DNA of 64,000 nt from Microcebus murinus. Lineage: Eukaryota > Chordata > Mammalia > Primates > Cheirogaleidae. The stretch lies in contig NC_134118.1 in the NCBI RefSeq assembly GCF_040939455.1, forward strand, positions 78,674,680-78,738,679, given 5' to 3'. A model generated the notes under the pieces. The model saw only the letters and a program-made list of their open reading frames with translations, was not told the DNA's origin and ran no database searches. Below, piece after piece: positions 1 through 11,967 of this stretch (within the stretch, counting starts at the first letter, position 1; each line of letters starts with the position of its first letter). The position numbers and the translations under genes are program-made.

Positions 1-445
1 TTTCCTAGAATTGCTGGAACAAATTACTGTCAACTGGGTGACTTAAAATGACAGAAGCTTATTTTTCTCACATTTCTGGTGGCTTGAGGCCGCAAATCAA
101 GGTGTCTGCAGGATCGATTCCTGCCTGAGGCTCCAAGGGCAATCTTTTCTGTGTCGCCGTCCTAGTTTCTTGTGGCTGCTGGCATCTTTGGTGTTCTGGG
201 CCGTGGACACGTCACTCCTGTCTCTGGCTCTGTCGTCACTTGGCGTGTTCTTTGTGTCTCTCTGCTTCCCCTCCTGTCTCTTATAAGGACTTACTGAATT
301 TAGACCCACCCTAATCCAGCCTGCTCTCATCTCAAGATCCTTAACCTCATTACATCTGCAAAGACTTTTTTCCAAATGAGGTCACATTTGGAGGTGACAT
401 GTCTTTTGGGGGGACCACTATTTAATCCATTGTAATAGTTATGAC
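1..445 (-). mobile_element. MLT1-type ERVL-MaLR LTR remnant
   Basis: Read on the minus strand, this segment follows the course of an MLT1-family LTR. On the plus strand one sees the reverse complement of its features: a GGGTGACTTAAAA-like start, TTATTTTTCTCACATTTCTG, then ATAAGGACTTACTG, CCCACCCTAATCCAG, and CATTACATCTGCAAAGAC followed by an AAATGAGGTCACATTTG-like end. It is strongly diverged, carries no open reading frame of interest, and continues beyond the left edge of the window. Family assignment is from recalled consensus, and a repeat-library search would settle the subfamily. No internal retroviral genes are seen. Confidence 0.65.
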
Positions 446-490
446 AATAAAGTATAAAGCACATGCGGGTTTCTTCTTTTCTTCTTCTTC

Positions 491-646
491 TTTGAGACAG
501 GGTCTTGCTCTGTGGCCCGGGCTGGAGTGCAGTGGCGCCAGCATAGCTCACTGCAGCCTCTAACCCCTGGGCTCAGGCGATCCTCCTGCCTCAGCCTCCC
601 GAGTAGCTGAGACTACAGGCACATGCCGCTGCACCTGGCTAATTCT
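491..646 (-). mobile_element. Alu/7SL-like monomer fragment, antisense
   Basis: About 155 bp of antisense 7SL-derived sequence, with GAGACAGGGTCTTGCTCTGT at one end and CCTCAGCCTCCCGAGTAGCT near the other. The CATAGCTCACTGCAGCC segment is closer to an old Alu or free monomer than to the younger Alus in the window. It runs directly into the poly-T head of the next Alu, which suggests that the second element inserted at or in its A-rich part. Confidence 0.7.
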
Positions 647-976
647 TTTTTTTTTTTTTTTGAGACAGAGTCTCACTCTGTCGTCCAGACTAGAGTACCA
701 TGTGGTCAGCCTCGCTCACAGCAACCTCAGACTCCTGGGCTCATGCGATCCTCCTGTCTCAGCCTCCCGAGTAGCTGGGACTACAGGCATGTGCCACCAT
801 GCCCGGCTAATTTTTTCTATATGTTTTTAGTTGGCCAACTAATTTCTTTCTATTTTTAGTAGAGATGGGGTCTTGCTCTTGCTCAGGCTGGTCTTGAAGT
901 CCTGGCCTCAAGAGAGCCTCCCGCCTCGGCCTCCCACAGTGCTAGGATTACAGGTGTGAGCCACTCAGCCCAACCC
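647..976 (-). mobile_element. Alu, strepsirrhine type, antisense
   Basis: A near full-length antisense Alu. It begins with a poly-T run (the A-tail on the minus strand) and GAGACAGAGTCTCACTCTGT. It carries the strepsirrhine-type linker (AGTTGGCCAACTAATTTCT) and ends with GGATTACAGGTGTGAGCCAC. The end is degenerate (CAGCCCAACC in place of a clean CGCCCGGCC). Confidence 0.9.
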
Positions 977-1620
977 AAACACAGTTTTATATTCTAAAGC
1001 AGTGTGCACAAGCAGGACTTCCTGCATATATTACCTGTGAAAGGTGGTGGCACTGGTTAAGTTAAGGGCGGCGCCTTAACCTTGGGGCAGCCACGTGAGG
1101 AATATGCTTTGCATGCTTGCAACAGGAAGCGATTGCACAAGCTGCTGCAAATGCATGGAATTCCGTGATGGAATTTGCTGCCCCCTGTATTGATGAGGTC
1201 AGCTCTCTGAATCAGCTGAGCCCAGGTCACTCTACTGAGTCCATTCATCTTCTCTTTGCTTTTGTTGAACCTTGCCAGAGTGATGGATAAGAAATGAACT
1301 GGTAGTGTGTGCACAGTTATTTGGAGGAAGAGCTTTCGGCCCTGGGGCCTTTCAATTAATGTCTGGGTAATAAATCCACTTTCAAAGGAAAAGAACAGGC
1401 TTCCTCAGAAAAGGAAATGCTTAGTAATTTTAGAAATGGGTCCCATCTCCACAAAATCCTGCCAAAGCTGGCTCGTTCCACCTCCCACTTCTCTGTAAAT
1501 ACAACCAGAAAAAAATGTATATCATTAATTGTACTTTCTACTCTCCGATTTCTTTAAATCCAGTGGGAAAGGATCTAGGTTTATCAGAATATAAATTATC
1601 TGAAGTAATAATAGATCATG
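977..1620. other. Unannotated single-copy flank
   Basis: No repeat family, RNA gene or convincing coding region is recognised in this stretch. The short open frames present (85 and 63 codons at 1057-1314 and 1307-1498) overlap on opposite strands and resemble no protein I know. The DNA is moderately AT-rich. Confidence 0.5.
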
Positions 1621-1956
1621 ATTTTTTTTTTCTTATTTAAGACAGAGTCTCGCTTTGTTGTCCAGGCTAGAGTGAGTGCCATGGCGTCAGCCTCGCTCAC
1701 AGCAACCTCAATCTCCTGGGCTCAAGCGATCCTCCTGCCTCAGCCTCCCGAGTAGCTGGGACTACAGGCATGCGCCACCACACCCGGCTAATTTTTTCTA
1801 TATATATTAGTTGGCCAATGAATTTCTTTCCATTTATAGTAGAGACGGTGTCTTGCTCTTGCTCAGGCTGGTTTTGAACTCCTGACCTCGAGCAATCCGC
1901 CTGCCTCAGCCGCCCAGAGTGCTAGGATGACAGCTGTGAGCCACCCGGGCTGGGCC
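1621..1956 (-). mobile_element. Alu, strepsirrhine type, antisense
   Basis: Starts with a T-rich tail, then GACAGAGTCTCGCTTTGTTG. Both monomers are present, with the linker containing TTAGTTGGCCAATGAATTTC, and it ends at GTGAGCCACCCGGGCTGGGCC. It is close to full length and moderately mutated. Confidence 0.9.
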
Positions 1957-1992
1957 CAGATTATGAATTTTATCATCATCCTATTAGTTATC

Positions 1993-2110
1993 TTTAATTG
2001 AACATTTACAATATGCCAGGGATATCATAGTCTAAGCACGTTCTTGCATTTTCGTATTAAAGCCATTTATGAGATAGACATCATTATTCACACGAGGAAA
2101 CTGGGGTTGC
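1993..2110 (-). mobile_element. MIR SINE fragment, antisense
   Basis: Diverged match to the antisense MIR core. GAACATTTACAATATGCCAG corresponds to the usual gagcayttactatgtgccag, followed by CTAAGCACG and ATCATTATTCACACGAGGAA with ACTGGGG. It lies just outside the Tigger1 end at 2128. Confidence 0.6.
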
Positions 2111-2332
2111 TGCAAATGTTTATGTGACAGGCAGACTTCAGAGACACTGCAGGGTCACTTCTAGACCACTGCAATAAAGTGAATGTTGCAATAAAAGCAA
2201 GTCACACAAAGTTTTTGGTCTTCCAGTGCAGATATAAAAGTTATGTTTATATTATACTGTAATCTATTAAGTATGCAATAGCATCTTGTCAGAAAAAATA
2301 ATGTACATACCTTGATTTAAAAATACTTTATT

Positions 2333-2681
2333 GGCCGGGTGCAGTGGCTCACACCTGTCATCCTAGCACTCTGGGAGGCCGAGGCAGGCAGATTGCTCGA
2401 GGTCAGGAGTTCGAAACCAGCCTGAGCAAGAGTGAGACCCCGTCTCTACTATAAATAGAAAGAAATTAATTGGCCAACTAAAAATACATAGAAAAAATCA
2501 TCCGGGCATGGTGTCGCATGCTTATAGTCCCAGCTACTTGGGAGGCTGGGGCAGGAGGATCGCTTGAGCCCAGGAGTTGGAGGTTGCTGTGAGCGAGGCT
2601 GACCATATGGTACTCTAGTCTGGGCGACAGAGTGAGACTCTGTCTCAAAAAAAAATTAAAAAATTAAAAATATAACTAAAT
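2333..2681 (+). mobile_element. Alu inserted in Tigger1, sense
   Basis: Full-length sense Alu starting GGCCGGGTGCAGTGGCTCAC. The linker AGAAAGAAATTAATTGGCCA is intact and the A-rich tail is interrupted by T. It is flanked by a 14-bp direct repeat, AAAAATACTTTATT (2319-2332 and 2682-2695), which is a clear target-site duplication within Tigger1 sequence. Confidence 0.93.
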
Positions 2682-3582
2682 AAAAATACTTTATTGCTAT
2701 AAGTGGTAATGACCATCTCAGCCTTCCGTTGAGTCTTAATGTTTTTTTTTTTTTTTTTGCTGATCAAAGGTCTTGCCTGCATATTGGTGGCTACTGATTG
2801 ATTAGGGCGGTGGTCACTGGAGGTTAAGGTAGCTGTGGCAATTGCTTAAGATAAGAGACCTGTGCAGGTTGCCTCTTCGATGGACTCTTCCTTCGGCAAA
2901 AGGTTTCTCTTGAGCACGTGATACTATTTGATCAGCCACAGGACAACTCCTTTCGACATTGGAGTCAGTCCTTTCCAAGGCTGCGGCCGCTTTACTCACT
3001 AAGTTGCTGGAATGTTCTAAATCCTTGGTAGCCATTTCAGCAATACTCACAGCATCTTCACCAGGAGTAAATTCCATCTCAAGAAACCACTTTCTTTGGT
3101 CACCCATAAGAAGCAACTCCTCCTCTGTTCAAGTTCCATCATGAGATTGGATCGAGTTTAGTCGCATCTTCGAGCTCCACTTCGAGCTCTCTTGTTATTT
3201 CCACCTTTGTGGTCATTCCCTCTGCTGAAGCCTGAAGTCCCCAAAGTCATCCACGAGGGTTGGAATCCACTGATTGCAAGCTCCTGTTCACCTGGCTATT
3301 TTGACCTCCTCTCATGAATCACAGGGGTTCTTAATGGCATCTAGAATGCCGAATCCTTTCCAGAGGGTTTTCAGTCGACGTTGCCCAAATCTATCAGAGG
3401 ATTCGCTATCTATGGCAGCTGTAGCCTTACAAATTATACTTATTAAATAATAAGACTTGAAAGTCAGAGTTACAACTTGATCCATGGGTTGCAGAATGGA
3501 GCATGAAAGTAACATTCATCTGTGTGTATATCTCCATTAGAGCTCTTGGGTGACCAGGTACCTTGTCAACAAGCTGTAATAA

Positions 3583-3588
<6 letters not shown>

Positions 3589-3617
<29 letters not shown>
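3589..3617. repeat. (TA)n microsatellite
   Basis: Uninterrupted TA dinucleotides directly before the poly-T head of the adjoining Alu. Probably expanded from the Alu tail or target region. Confidence 0.9.
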
Positions 3618-4085
<468 letters not shown>

Positions 4086-4378
4086 AACAAGCTGTTCATA
4101 TTTGAAAGAAATCTTTCTTCTGAGCAGCAGGTCTCAGCAGTGGCTGAAGATATTTGGTAAACCATTCTGGAAACACACACGCTGTCATCCAGGCTTTGTT
4201 TAGCCGTTTATAGAGCACAGGCAGAATAGAGATTTAGCAAGATTCTTTGAAGGGCCCCAGGTTTTCCAGAATGGTCAGTGAGCATTGGCTGAGAGTTATC
4301 GGCTGCATCGGCCCCTAACGAGAGTCAGCCTGTCCTTTGAACCTTCAGATTCAGGCATTGACTTTTCTTCTCTCTTAC

Positions 4379-4693
4379 GTCTCTTTGCAACTAGCAAGAG
4401 CAGATTCTAATAAAGAGCTTTGGAATCGGGGCAGCTGTAGCTTCTGTAAAAGGGGAAAACCAGGAAATATTTTTTTAAAAAAAGAACTTATCCACTGTCA
4501 TGGCATGAAATATATTTTTTTAATGGTGGTACAATATTTATACCATAAACTTTGGCCCCTTGCCCATTTATAAGTGTGTCGGTTAGTGGCACTGAGCACA
4601 TGCACAGTGTGGTGCAGCCATGATGGCTGAGTTCTCAGGAATCACCCGTCTGGCGTCTTCAAGGCCACCTAGAGAAGCCTGTGCTGCATGGAA
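4379..4693. other. Unannotated flank
   Basis: No gene recognised. A short stretch near 4565-4622 (TTTATAAGTGTGTCGGTTAG onward to GTGCAGCCAT) vaguely resembles an old L1 3' segment, but the match is too short and diverged to call. Confidence 0.4.
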
Positions 4694-4922
4694 GTGAGGG
4701 CGAGCTTTGGAATCAGCTCTGGGTCAGACGTCTCCTCTCTCCTCGAAGCCACTAGCTGTGTGGCTTTCGGCCAGTCAGCAACCTCTCTGAGCTGCAGTGT
4801 TACTTCCCTGTAAAATGGTGAGAAGCCTGCTCCTTCAACAGACTGTTCTCCAAGACCGAACTGAACCGAGAGCCTTCTCTAAATGCCTTGCGCAGTGCTG
4901 GTGAGTAGCCCATAAAATGTTG
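4694..4922 (+). mobile_element. MIR SINE, sense
   Basis: Contains AGCTTTGGAATCAGCTCTGG, then ACTAGCTGTGTGGCTTTCGG and CAACCTCTCTGAGCTGCAGT with CCTGTAAAATGG. This is the usual order of MIR landmarks. The 3' tail with GCGCAGTGCTGGTGAGTAG fits the MIR end. Confidence 0.8.
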
Positions 4923-5496
4923 GGTCCCTCTCTTCTTTCTTCTCCTCTTTCAGTGTGATTTTTTTTCTTGGTGCAAATGCTAGAGCAATTCAACTCTCCC
5001 CATCCCCATCTTCACAGCCTAGAAATTTGTCCGGGAGTCCCAGGAATAAATCTGGGAGTCAGGAAAAAGAAGAAAGCAAGCCCATGACCATGCATTTTGC
5101 CAGTTGGCCTGCCTCTGCCTTTTCCAGTTGGAGTCTTAAGTAGCGAAGTGGTTATTTCTTTTTCTTACCCGTGCGTGTGCATGCGCGTGTGTGTGTGTGT
5201 AGGATAGTGTTTGGCACACACTGTTGTGTGCATGTGTGTGGGTGTGCCAAAATATAGAGAAAAATGACAGAAAGAGGCCCACTTGAGACGTCACTTCTCT
5301 GCGCTGCAAGCCATAGCTGACGAGGAAACCCCCTCTGAAGACCCCAGTGGATTTGGGGAGCATCTTGGATCGGAGAGAGGCACCAACGGTCCAGGACGCC
5401 ATTCTTGTCCCACGAGAAAAGTATTTGAGGCTCAGCAAAAACACAGGAGGCTACGCTGTCAAACCGGAGCGGTTGGTTATTTTCAGCTCCGTAGAA
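4923..5496. other. Unannotated flank before minisatellite
   Basis: No recognised gene. Apart from the GT-rich tract at 5168-5244 the sequence looks single-copy. The open frames crossing it continue into the minisatellite and are not credible genes. Confidence 0.5.
5168..5244. repeat. GT-rich imperfect microsatellite
   Basis: Alternating purine-pyrimidine sequence (GTGCGTGTGCATGCGCGTGT, then a pure GT run, then a second GTGTGCATGTGTGTG block). It is a potential Z-DNA-forming tract. Confidence 0.85.
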
Positions 5497-8005
5497 AATC
5501 ATATTGTGACAATATTGTGACAATGTGACGTTGTGAAAATCATATAGTGACAATATTATGAGATATTGTGACATGTTGTGAAAATCATATTGTGACAATA
5601 TTGTGACATTATGACATGTTGTGAAAATCATATTGTGACAATATTGTGATATGTTGTGAAAACCATATTGTGACAAAATTGTGACATGTTGTGAAAAACA
5701 TGTGACAATATTGTGACACTGTGAAAATCATATTGTGACAATATTGTGATAATATTGTGACACGTGAAAATCATATTGTGACAATATTGTGACATGTTGT
5801 GAAAATCATGTGACAATATTGTGACAAACAAGTGACAATATTGTGATAATATTGTGATAAACGTGACAATATTGTGACAAACATGTGACAATATTGTGAC
5901 AAATATGTGACAATTTGGTGACAATATTGTGACAAAATTATGACAATATTGTGAAAACCATGTGACAATATTGTGACATGTGACAATTTGGTGAGAATAT
6001 TTTGACAACATGTGACAATTTGGTGACAATAATGTGACAACATGTGACAATACGGTGACAAAATTCTGACAAACATGTGACAATATAGTGACAACATGAG
6101 ACAATATGGTGACAAACGTGATAATATTGTGACAACAGGTGACAACATGTGACAATTTGGTGACAACAGGTGACGATATGGTGACATGTGACAATTTGGT
6201 GACAACAGGAGACAAATTGGTGACAATATGGTGACAACATGTGACGATTTGGTGACAATATGGTGACAACTTCGTGACAATTTGGTGACAATTTGGTGAC
6301 AACATGCGACAATTTGGTGACAATATGGTGACAATTTGGTGACATGGTGACAACGTGACAATTTGGTGACAATTTGGTGACAATATGGTGAAAACAGGTG
6401 ACAACATAGTGACAAAATGTGGCAACTTGGTGATAATATGGTGACAACATGCGACAATTTGGTGACAATTTGGTGACAATTTGGTGACAACAGGTGACAA
6501 TATGGTGACAACAGGTGACAACATGGTGACATTATGGTGACAAGATGTGACAATATGGTGACAATTTGGTGACAACATGTGACAATTTGGTGACAATTTG
6601 GTGACAACAGGTGACAACATGTGACAATTTGGTGACAATATGGTGACATGGTGACAATAGGTGACAATTTGGTGACAATATGGAGACAACATGTGACATT
6701 TTATTGACAACATGGTGACAACAGGTGACAACAGGTGACAATTTGGTGACAACAGGTGACAATTTGGTGACAACAGGTGACAACAGTTGACAGTATGGTG
6801 ACAGGTGACAATATGGTGACAACAGGTGACAATTTGGTGACAACAGGTGACAACAGGTGACAATTTGGTGACAAGTAAAAACAGGTGACAACAGGTGACA
6901 ATATGGTGACAACAGGTGACAATTTGGTGACAACATGTGACAATTTGGTGACAATTTGGTGACAATTTGGTGACAACATGTGACAACATGGTGACAATTT
7001 GGTGACAATATGGTGACAATATGGTGACAACAGGTGACAACATGGTGACAAGATGCGGCAATTTGGTGACAATACAGTGACAACATGTGACAATTTGGTG
7101 ACAATATGGTGACAACATGCGACAATTTGGTGACAATTTGGTGACATGTGACAATTTGGTGACAATATTGTGACAAAATTATGACAATATTGTGACAAAC
7201 GTGACAATATTGTGACATGTGACAATTTGGTGAGAATATTTTGACAGCATGTGACAATTTGGTAACAATAATGTGACAACATGTGACAATATGGTGACAA
7301 AATTCTGACAAACATGTGACAATATAGTGACAACATGAGACAATATGGTGACAAACATGTGATAATATTGTGACAACAGGTGACAACATGTGACAATTTG
7401 GTGACAACAGGTGACGATATGGTGACATGTGACAATTTGGTGACAACAGGTGACAATATGGTGACAACAGGTGACAACATGTGACAATATGGTGACAATA
7501 TAGTGACAACATGCAACAATTTGGTGACAATACGGTGACAACATGTGACAATTTGGTGACAACAGGTGATAATTTGGTGACAACAGGTGACAACATGTGA
7601 CAATTTGGTGACAATATGGTGACAATTTGGTGACAATACGGTGACAACATGTGACAATTTGGTGACAACAGGTGACAATTTGGTGAAAACAGGTGACAAC
7701 ATGTGACAATATGGTGACAATTTGGTGACAACATGTGACAATTTGGTGACAACAGGTGACAACATGTGACAATTTGGTGACAATATGGAGACAACATGTG
7801 ACATTTTATTGACAACATGGTGACAACAGGTGACAATTTGGTGACAACATGGTGACAACATGCGACAATTTGGTGACAACAGGTGACAAGAGGTGACAAT
7901 TTGGTGACAACAGGTGACAATTTGGTGACATCATGGTGACAACATGCGACAATTTGGTGACAACATGTGACAATTTGGTGACAACAGTTGACAATATGGT
8001 GACAA
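5497..8005 (+). repeat. GTGACA minisatellite, 10-11 bp period
   Basis: About 2.5 kb made almost wholly of units such as ACAATTTGGTG, ACAACAGGTG and ACAACATGTG, each with a GTGAC core on the plus strand. The left 400 bp is an AT-rich variant (ATATTGTGACA, with TGTTGTGAAAATCAT interspersed). The rest is the TTTGGTGACAACAGGTGACA type. A longer internal duplication is visible: a distinctive block ending GAGACAACATGTGACATTTT occurs at about 6681 and again at about 7791. The minus strand is open for hundreds of codons as PNCHxLSPxC-type peptides, which reflects repeat periodicity rather than a gene. Confidence 0.95.
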
Positions 8006-8014
8006 CTGTGGTCA

Positions 8015-10253
8015 TTGTCACTGCCGATGTCATTGTCACTGCCGATGTCATCACTTTTCATTGTCACTGTCGATATTGTCACTGTGATTGTCATTGTCAC
8101 TGTCGATGTCATTCTCATTGTCACTGTCGATGTCATTGTCACTGCCAATGTCATTGTCACTGTTGTCATTGTCACTGCCGATGTCATTATCACTGTTGTC
8201 ATTGTCATGGTCACTGTCGATGTCATTGTCACTGTCATTGTCACTGTCCATGTCATTGTCACTGTTGATGTCATTGTCACTGTCATTGTGATTGTCACTG
8301 TCGATGTCATTGTCACTGTCACTGTCATTGTCACTGTTGATGACATTGTCATTTTCACTGTTGATGTCATTGTCATTTTCACTGTTGATGTCATTGTCAC
8401 TGTCACTGTAGATGTCATTGTCACTGTTGATATCAATGTCACTGTCCATGTCATTGTCATTGTCACTGTTGATATCATTTACTGTCGATGTCATTGTAAC
8501 TGTCGATGTCATTGTCATTGTCACTGTTGTCATTGTCACTGTCAATGTCATTGTCACTGTCGAAGTCATTGTCACTGTCGATGTCATTGTCACTGTCGAT
8601 GTCATTGTAATTGTCACTGCCAATGTCATTGTCACTGTTGTCATTGTCACTGTCGATGTCATTGTCACTGTCATTGTCACTGTTGTCATTGTCACTGTTG
8701 ATGTCACTGTCACTGACATTGTGATTGTCACTGTCGATGTCATTGTCACTGTCACTGTCATTGTCACTGTTGATGACATTGTCATTTTCACTGTTGATGT
8801 CATTGTCACTGTCACTGTAGATGTCATTGTCACTGTTGATATCAATTTCACTTTCCATGTCATTGTCATTGTCACTGTTGATATCATTGTCACTGTTGAT
8901 GTCATTGTAACTGTCGATGTCATTGTCATTGTCACTTGTCATTGTCACTGTCGATGTCATTGTCACTGCCACTGTCATTGTCACTGTTGTCATTGTCACT
9001 GCCGATGTCATTGTCACTGTTGTCATTGTCACTGCCAATGTCATTGTCACTGTCATTGTCACTGTTGTCATTGTCACTGTCCATGTCATTGTCACTGTTG
9101 TCATTGTCACTGTCATTGTGATTGTCACTGTCGATGTTATTGTCACTGTCACTGTCATTGTCACTGTCCATGTCATTGTCACTGTTGATGTCATTGTCAT
9201 TTTCGCTGTTGATGTCATTGTCACTGTCACTGTAGATGTCATTGTCACTGTTGATATCAATGTCACTGTCCATGTCATTGTCACTGTTGATATCATTGTC
9301 ACTGTCGATGTCATTGTCATTGTCACTGTTGATGTCATTGTCACTGTCGAAGTCATTGTCACTGTCATTGTCACTGTCGAAGTCATTGTCACTGTCATTG
9401 TCACTGTCGATGTCATTGTCACTGTCATTGTCACTGTTGATGTCATTGTTACTGTCGATGTCATTGTCACTGTTGTCATTGTCACTGTCGATGTCACTGC
9501 TGATGTCAGTGTCACTGTTGTCATTGTGACTGTCGATATCATTGTCACCGTCAATGCCATTTTCGATGTCATTGTCACTGTCATTGTCATTGTCAATGTC
9601 ATTGTCACTGTTGATGTCACTGTCCATGTCATTGTCACTGTCGATGTCATTGTCATTGTCAATGTCACTGTCACTGTCATTGTCACTGTTGATATTATTG
9701 TCACTGTCGATGTCATTGTCACTGCCGATGTCATTGTAACTGTTGTCATTGTCACTGCCGATGTCATTGTCACTGTTGTCATTGTCACTGTTGATGTCAC
9801 TGCCGATGTCATTGTCACTGTGGATGTCATTGTCACTGTCATTGTCACTGTCGATGTCATTGTCATTGTCAATGTCGATGTCATTGTCATTGTCACTGTC
9901 GATGTCATTGTAACTGTCGATGTCATTGTCATTGTCACTGTTGATGTCATTGTCACTGTTGATGTCATTGTCACTGTTGTCATTGTCATTGTCATTGTGA
10001 TTGTCACTGACGATGTCATGGTCACTGTCCATGTCATTGTCGATGTCATTGTCACCGTGCATGTCATTGCCACTGTTATTGTCACTGTCGATGTCATTGT
10101 CACTGTCATTGTCACTGTTGATGTCATTGTCACTGTCATTGTGATTATCACTGTCGATGTTATTGTCACTGCTGATGTCACTGTCACTGTCATTGTCATT
10201 GTCAATGTCGATGTCATTGTCACTGTTGATGTAATTGTCACTGTCGATGGCAT
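8015..10253 (-). repeat. TGTCAC/TGTCAT hexamer satellite
   Basis: About 2.2 kb of hexamers TGTCAC, TGTCAT, TGTCGA and TGTTGA in varying order, often as an 18-bp TGTCAT-TGTCAC-TGTCGA unit. The GTGACA core therefore lies on the minus strand, opposite to the preceding array. A composite block marked by TGTAGATGTCATTGTCACTG recurs at about 8407, 8817 and 9231, giving a higher-order period near 412 bp. Because 6 is a multiple of 3 and the hexamers lack stops, long reading frames are open on both strands (for example 521 codons + and 659 codons -). They encode only VTVDVIVTV- or TMTSTVTMT-like low-complexity peptides. Confidence 0.95.
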
Positions 10254-10695
10254 TTGTTCTGTCACCATTTGGAGAGCACGGCGGGGGTCCAGGGGGGTGA
10301 CCCCAACCCTCAGCACCCACCACCGTGCCTGGCACCCCAGCCCACTCCGTGGGGCCTCCTCTTGCCCAAAGCTGCAGCACTGCAGCCAAGCGACAACAGG
10401 CATGGCATCGGGACTGTCGGGACTCAGACCAAGGGTCTGGTCTGTGGGAACCAACAGGCTGGAGAAAACCTTGAGAGTCTGAGAGGGGAGGGAGTTGTAG
10501 AAGGCCAGGATGTCATTTTGAGGGAGTATGTGACCAGAACTCTTTCCATTGATTTTGGCGTTCTATGGACTACACATAGGAATCTTTGGTGGTGGCACCG
10601 GATGTTGGGGGATGCACAGTCACACACAGACGTGCTCGACAGGCCTACTTTTACTTTTCATTTCGGAGTCATTTTTTAAAAAAAAAATGCCTCTT

Positions 10696-11066
<371 letters not shown>

Positions 11067-11087
11067 TGCATCTAACCTCCATTATTG

Positions 11088-11649
11088 CATTTTCTTTTCT
11101 CTCTATTTTCAAGCAGATTATGGGAGTACAAGTATTCAGGTTCCAGGTATTGCCCGTGCCCCCCTACCCCTGTTGCCTTGTTCATTTATCTCTCATGTTT
11201 TAGCAGCGAATTGTGGGGGTACCAATGTTAAGGTCGGGTACATTGCCCTCTCCTCGCCTCCCCCATCTGGTGAGAGCTTCAAGTGCGCCCATCCCCCAGT
11301 TGGTGCGCACCCACCCCATTCCTAATGGATTTGGATGCCCATCCCTTCCCCCCACACGACCGACCTCCACCCTATCACGGTGATTCCTCTACGTCCCATT
11401 AGGTGTCCATGGGTTACTCCCAATTTGACAGTGAGCACGCAGGTGGTGTTCCTGTGTCCATTCTTGGGATACTTGACTTACTGGAACGGGTTCCAGCACC
11501 GGCCAGGAGAACACGAGAGGCGCCCTCTCACCGCTGTTCCTCATAGCCAAATAGCATTCCGTGGTGTCCACGCGCCACATGTTATTAATGCACTCCTGCA
11601 TGGATGGGCACTCCAGTCGCTTCCACATCTTTGCGATTGTGAATTGTGC
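11088..11649 (-). mobile_element. L1 3'-end fragment, antisense, uninterrupted
   Basis: On the plus strand this reads as the reverse complement of a primate L1 3' end: T-rich start, GGGAGTACAAGTATTCAGG, AGAGCTTCAAGTGCGCCCAT, TTCTTGGGATACTTGACTTA, AATAGCATTCCGTGGTGTCC and TTTGCGATTGTGAATTGTGC. There is no Alu within it, so it is the empty-site version of the L1 segment in the internal units. It carries no intact L1 reading frame. Confidence 0.8.
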
Positions 11650-11690
11650 CCTAACTGTCACCCTACCCCTTACCCAGCCCGTCTCCTCTG

Positions 11691-11967
11691 CCCCTGCGTG
11701 ACGCGCTCCTCCCCCGCCAGGCCCGTCACTGTCCTCAGGACCTGCACATGCCTGACCAGCTCCTTCCTGCCCCGGCCAGTCACCGTCACCGTCGCCGTCC
11801 TCTGCCCCTGCCTGACAGGCTCCTCCCCGCCCGGCCCACCACCAGGGCCACTGTCTGACTCGCTCCTCCCCGGCCAGGCCCGTCGCTGTCCTGGGCCCCT
11901 GCCTGACCACCTCCTTCCCGCCCGGCCTGTCACCGTCCTCCGCCCCTGCCTGACCGGCTCCTCCATC
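11691..11967. repeat. GC-rich minisatellite, about 47 bp, ~6 copies
   Basis: Repeats of the form CCCCTGCCTGAC-(CG)CTCCTCCCCGCC-CGGCC-GTCACCGTCCTC. There are about six imperfect copies here, against about three and a half in each internal unit, so copy number changed between edge and array. Confidence 0.85.

Noticed and set aside
1..445. Endogenous retrovirus with genes
   Set aside because: Only a degraded LTR-like segment is present; no gag, pol or env sequence is seen beside it.
2814..3116. Possible gene on the minus strand
   Set aside because: It is a broken piece of Tigger1 transposase, not a host gene.
5497..8005. CRISPR-like array
   Set aside because: The repeats are short, imperfect and have no unique spacers. 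The window is clearly eukaryotic nuclear DNA.
5628..10482. Very long open reading frames on both strands across the satellites (up to 659 codons)
   Set aside because: They encode only low-complexity peptides set by the repeat unit, are open in several frames at once, and have no recognisable domain. A 6-bp period without stop codons produces them automatically.
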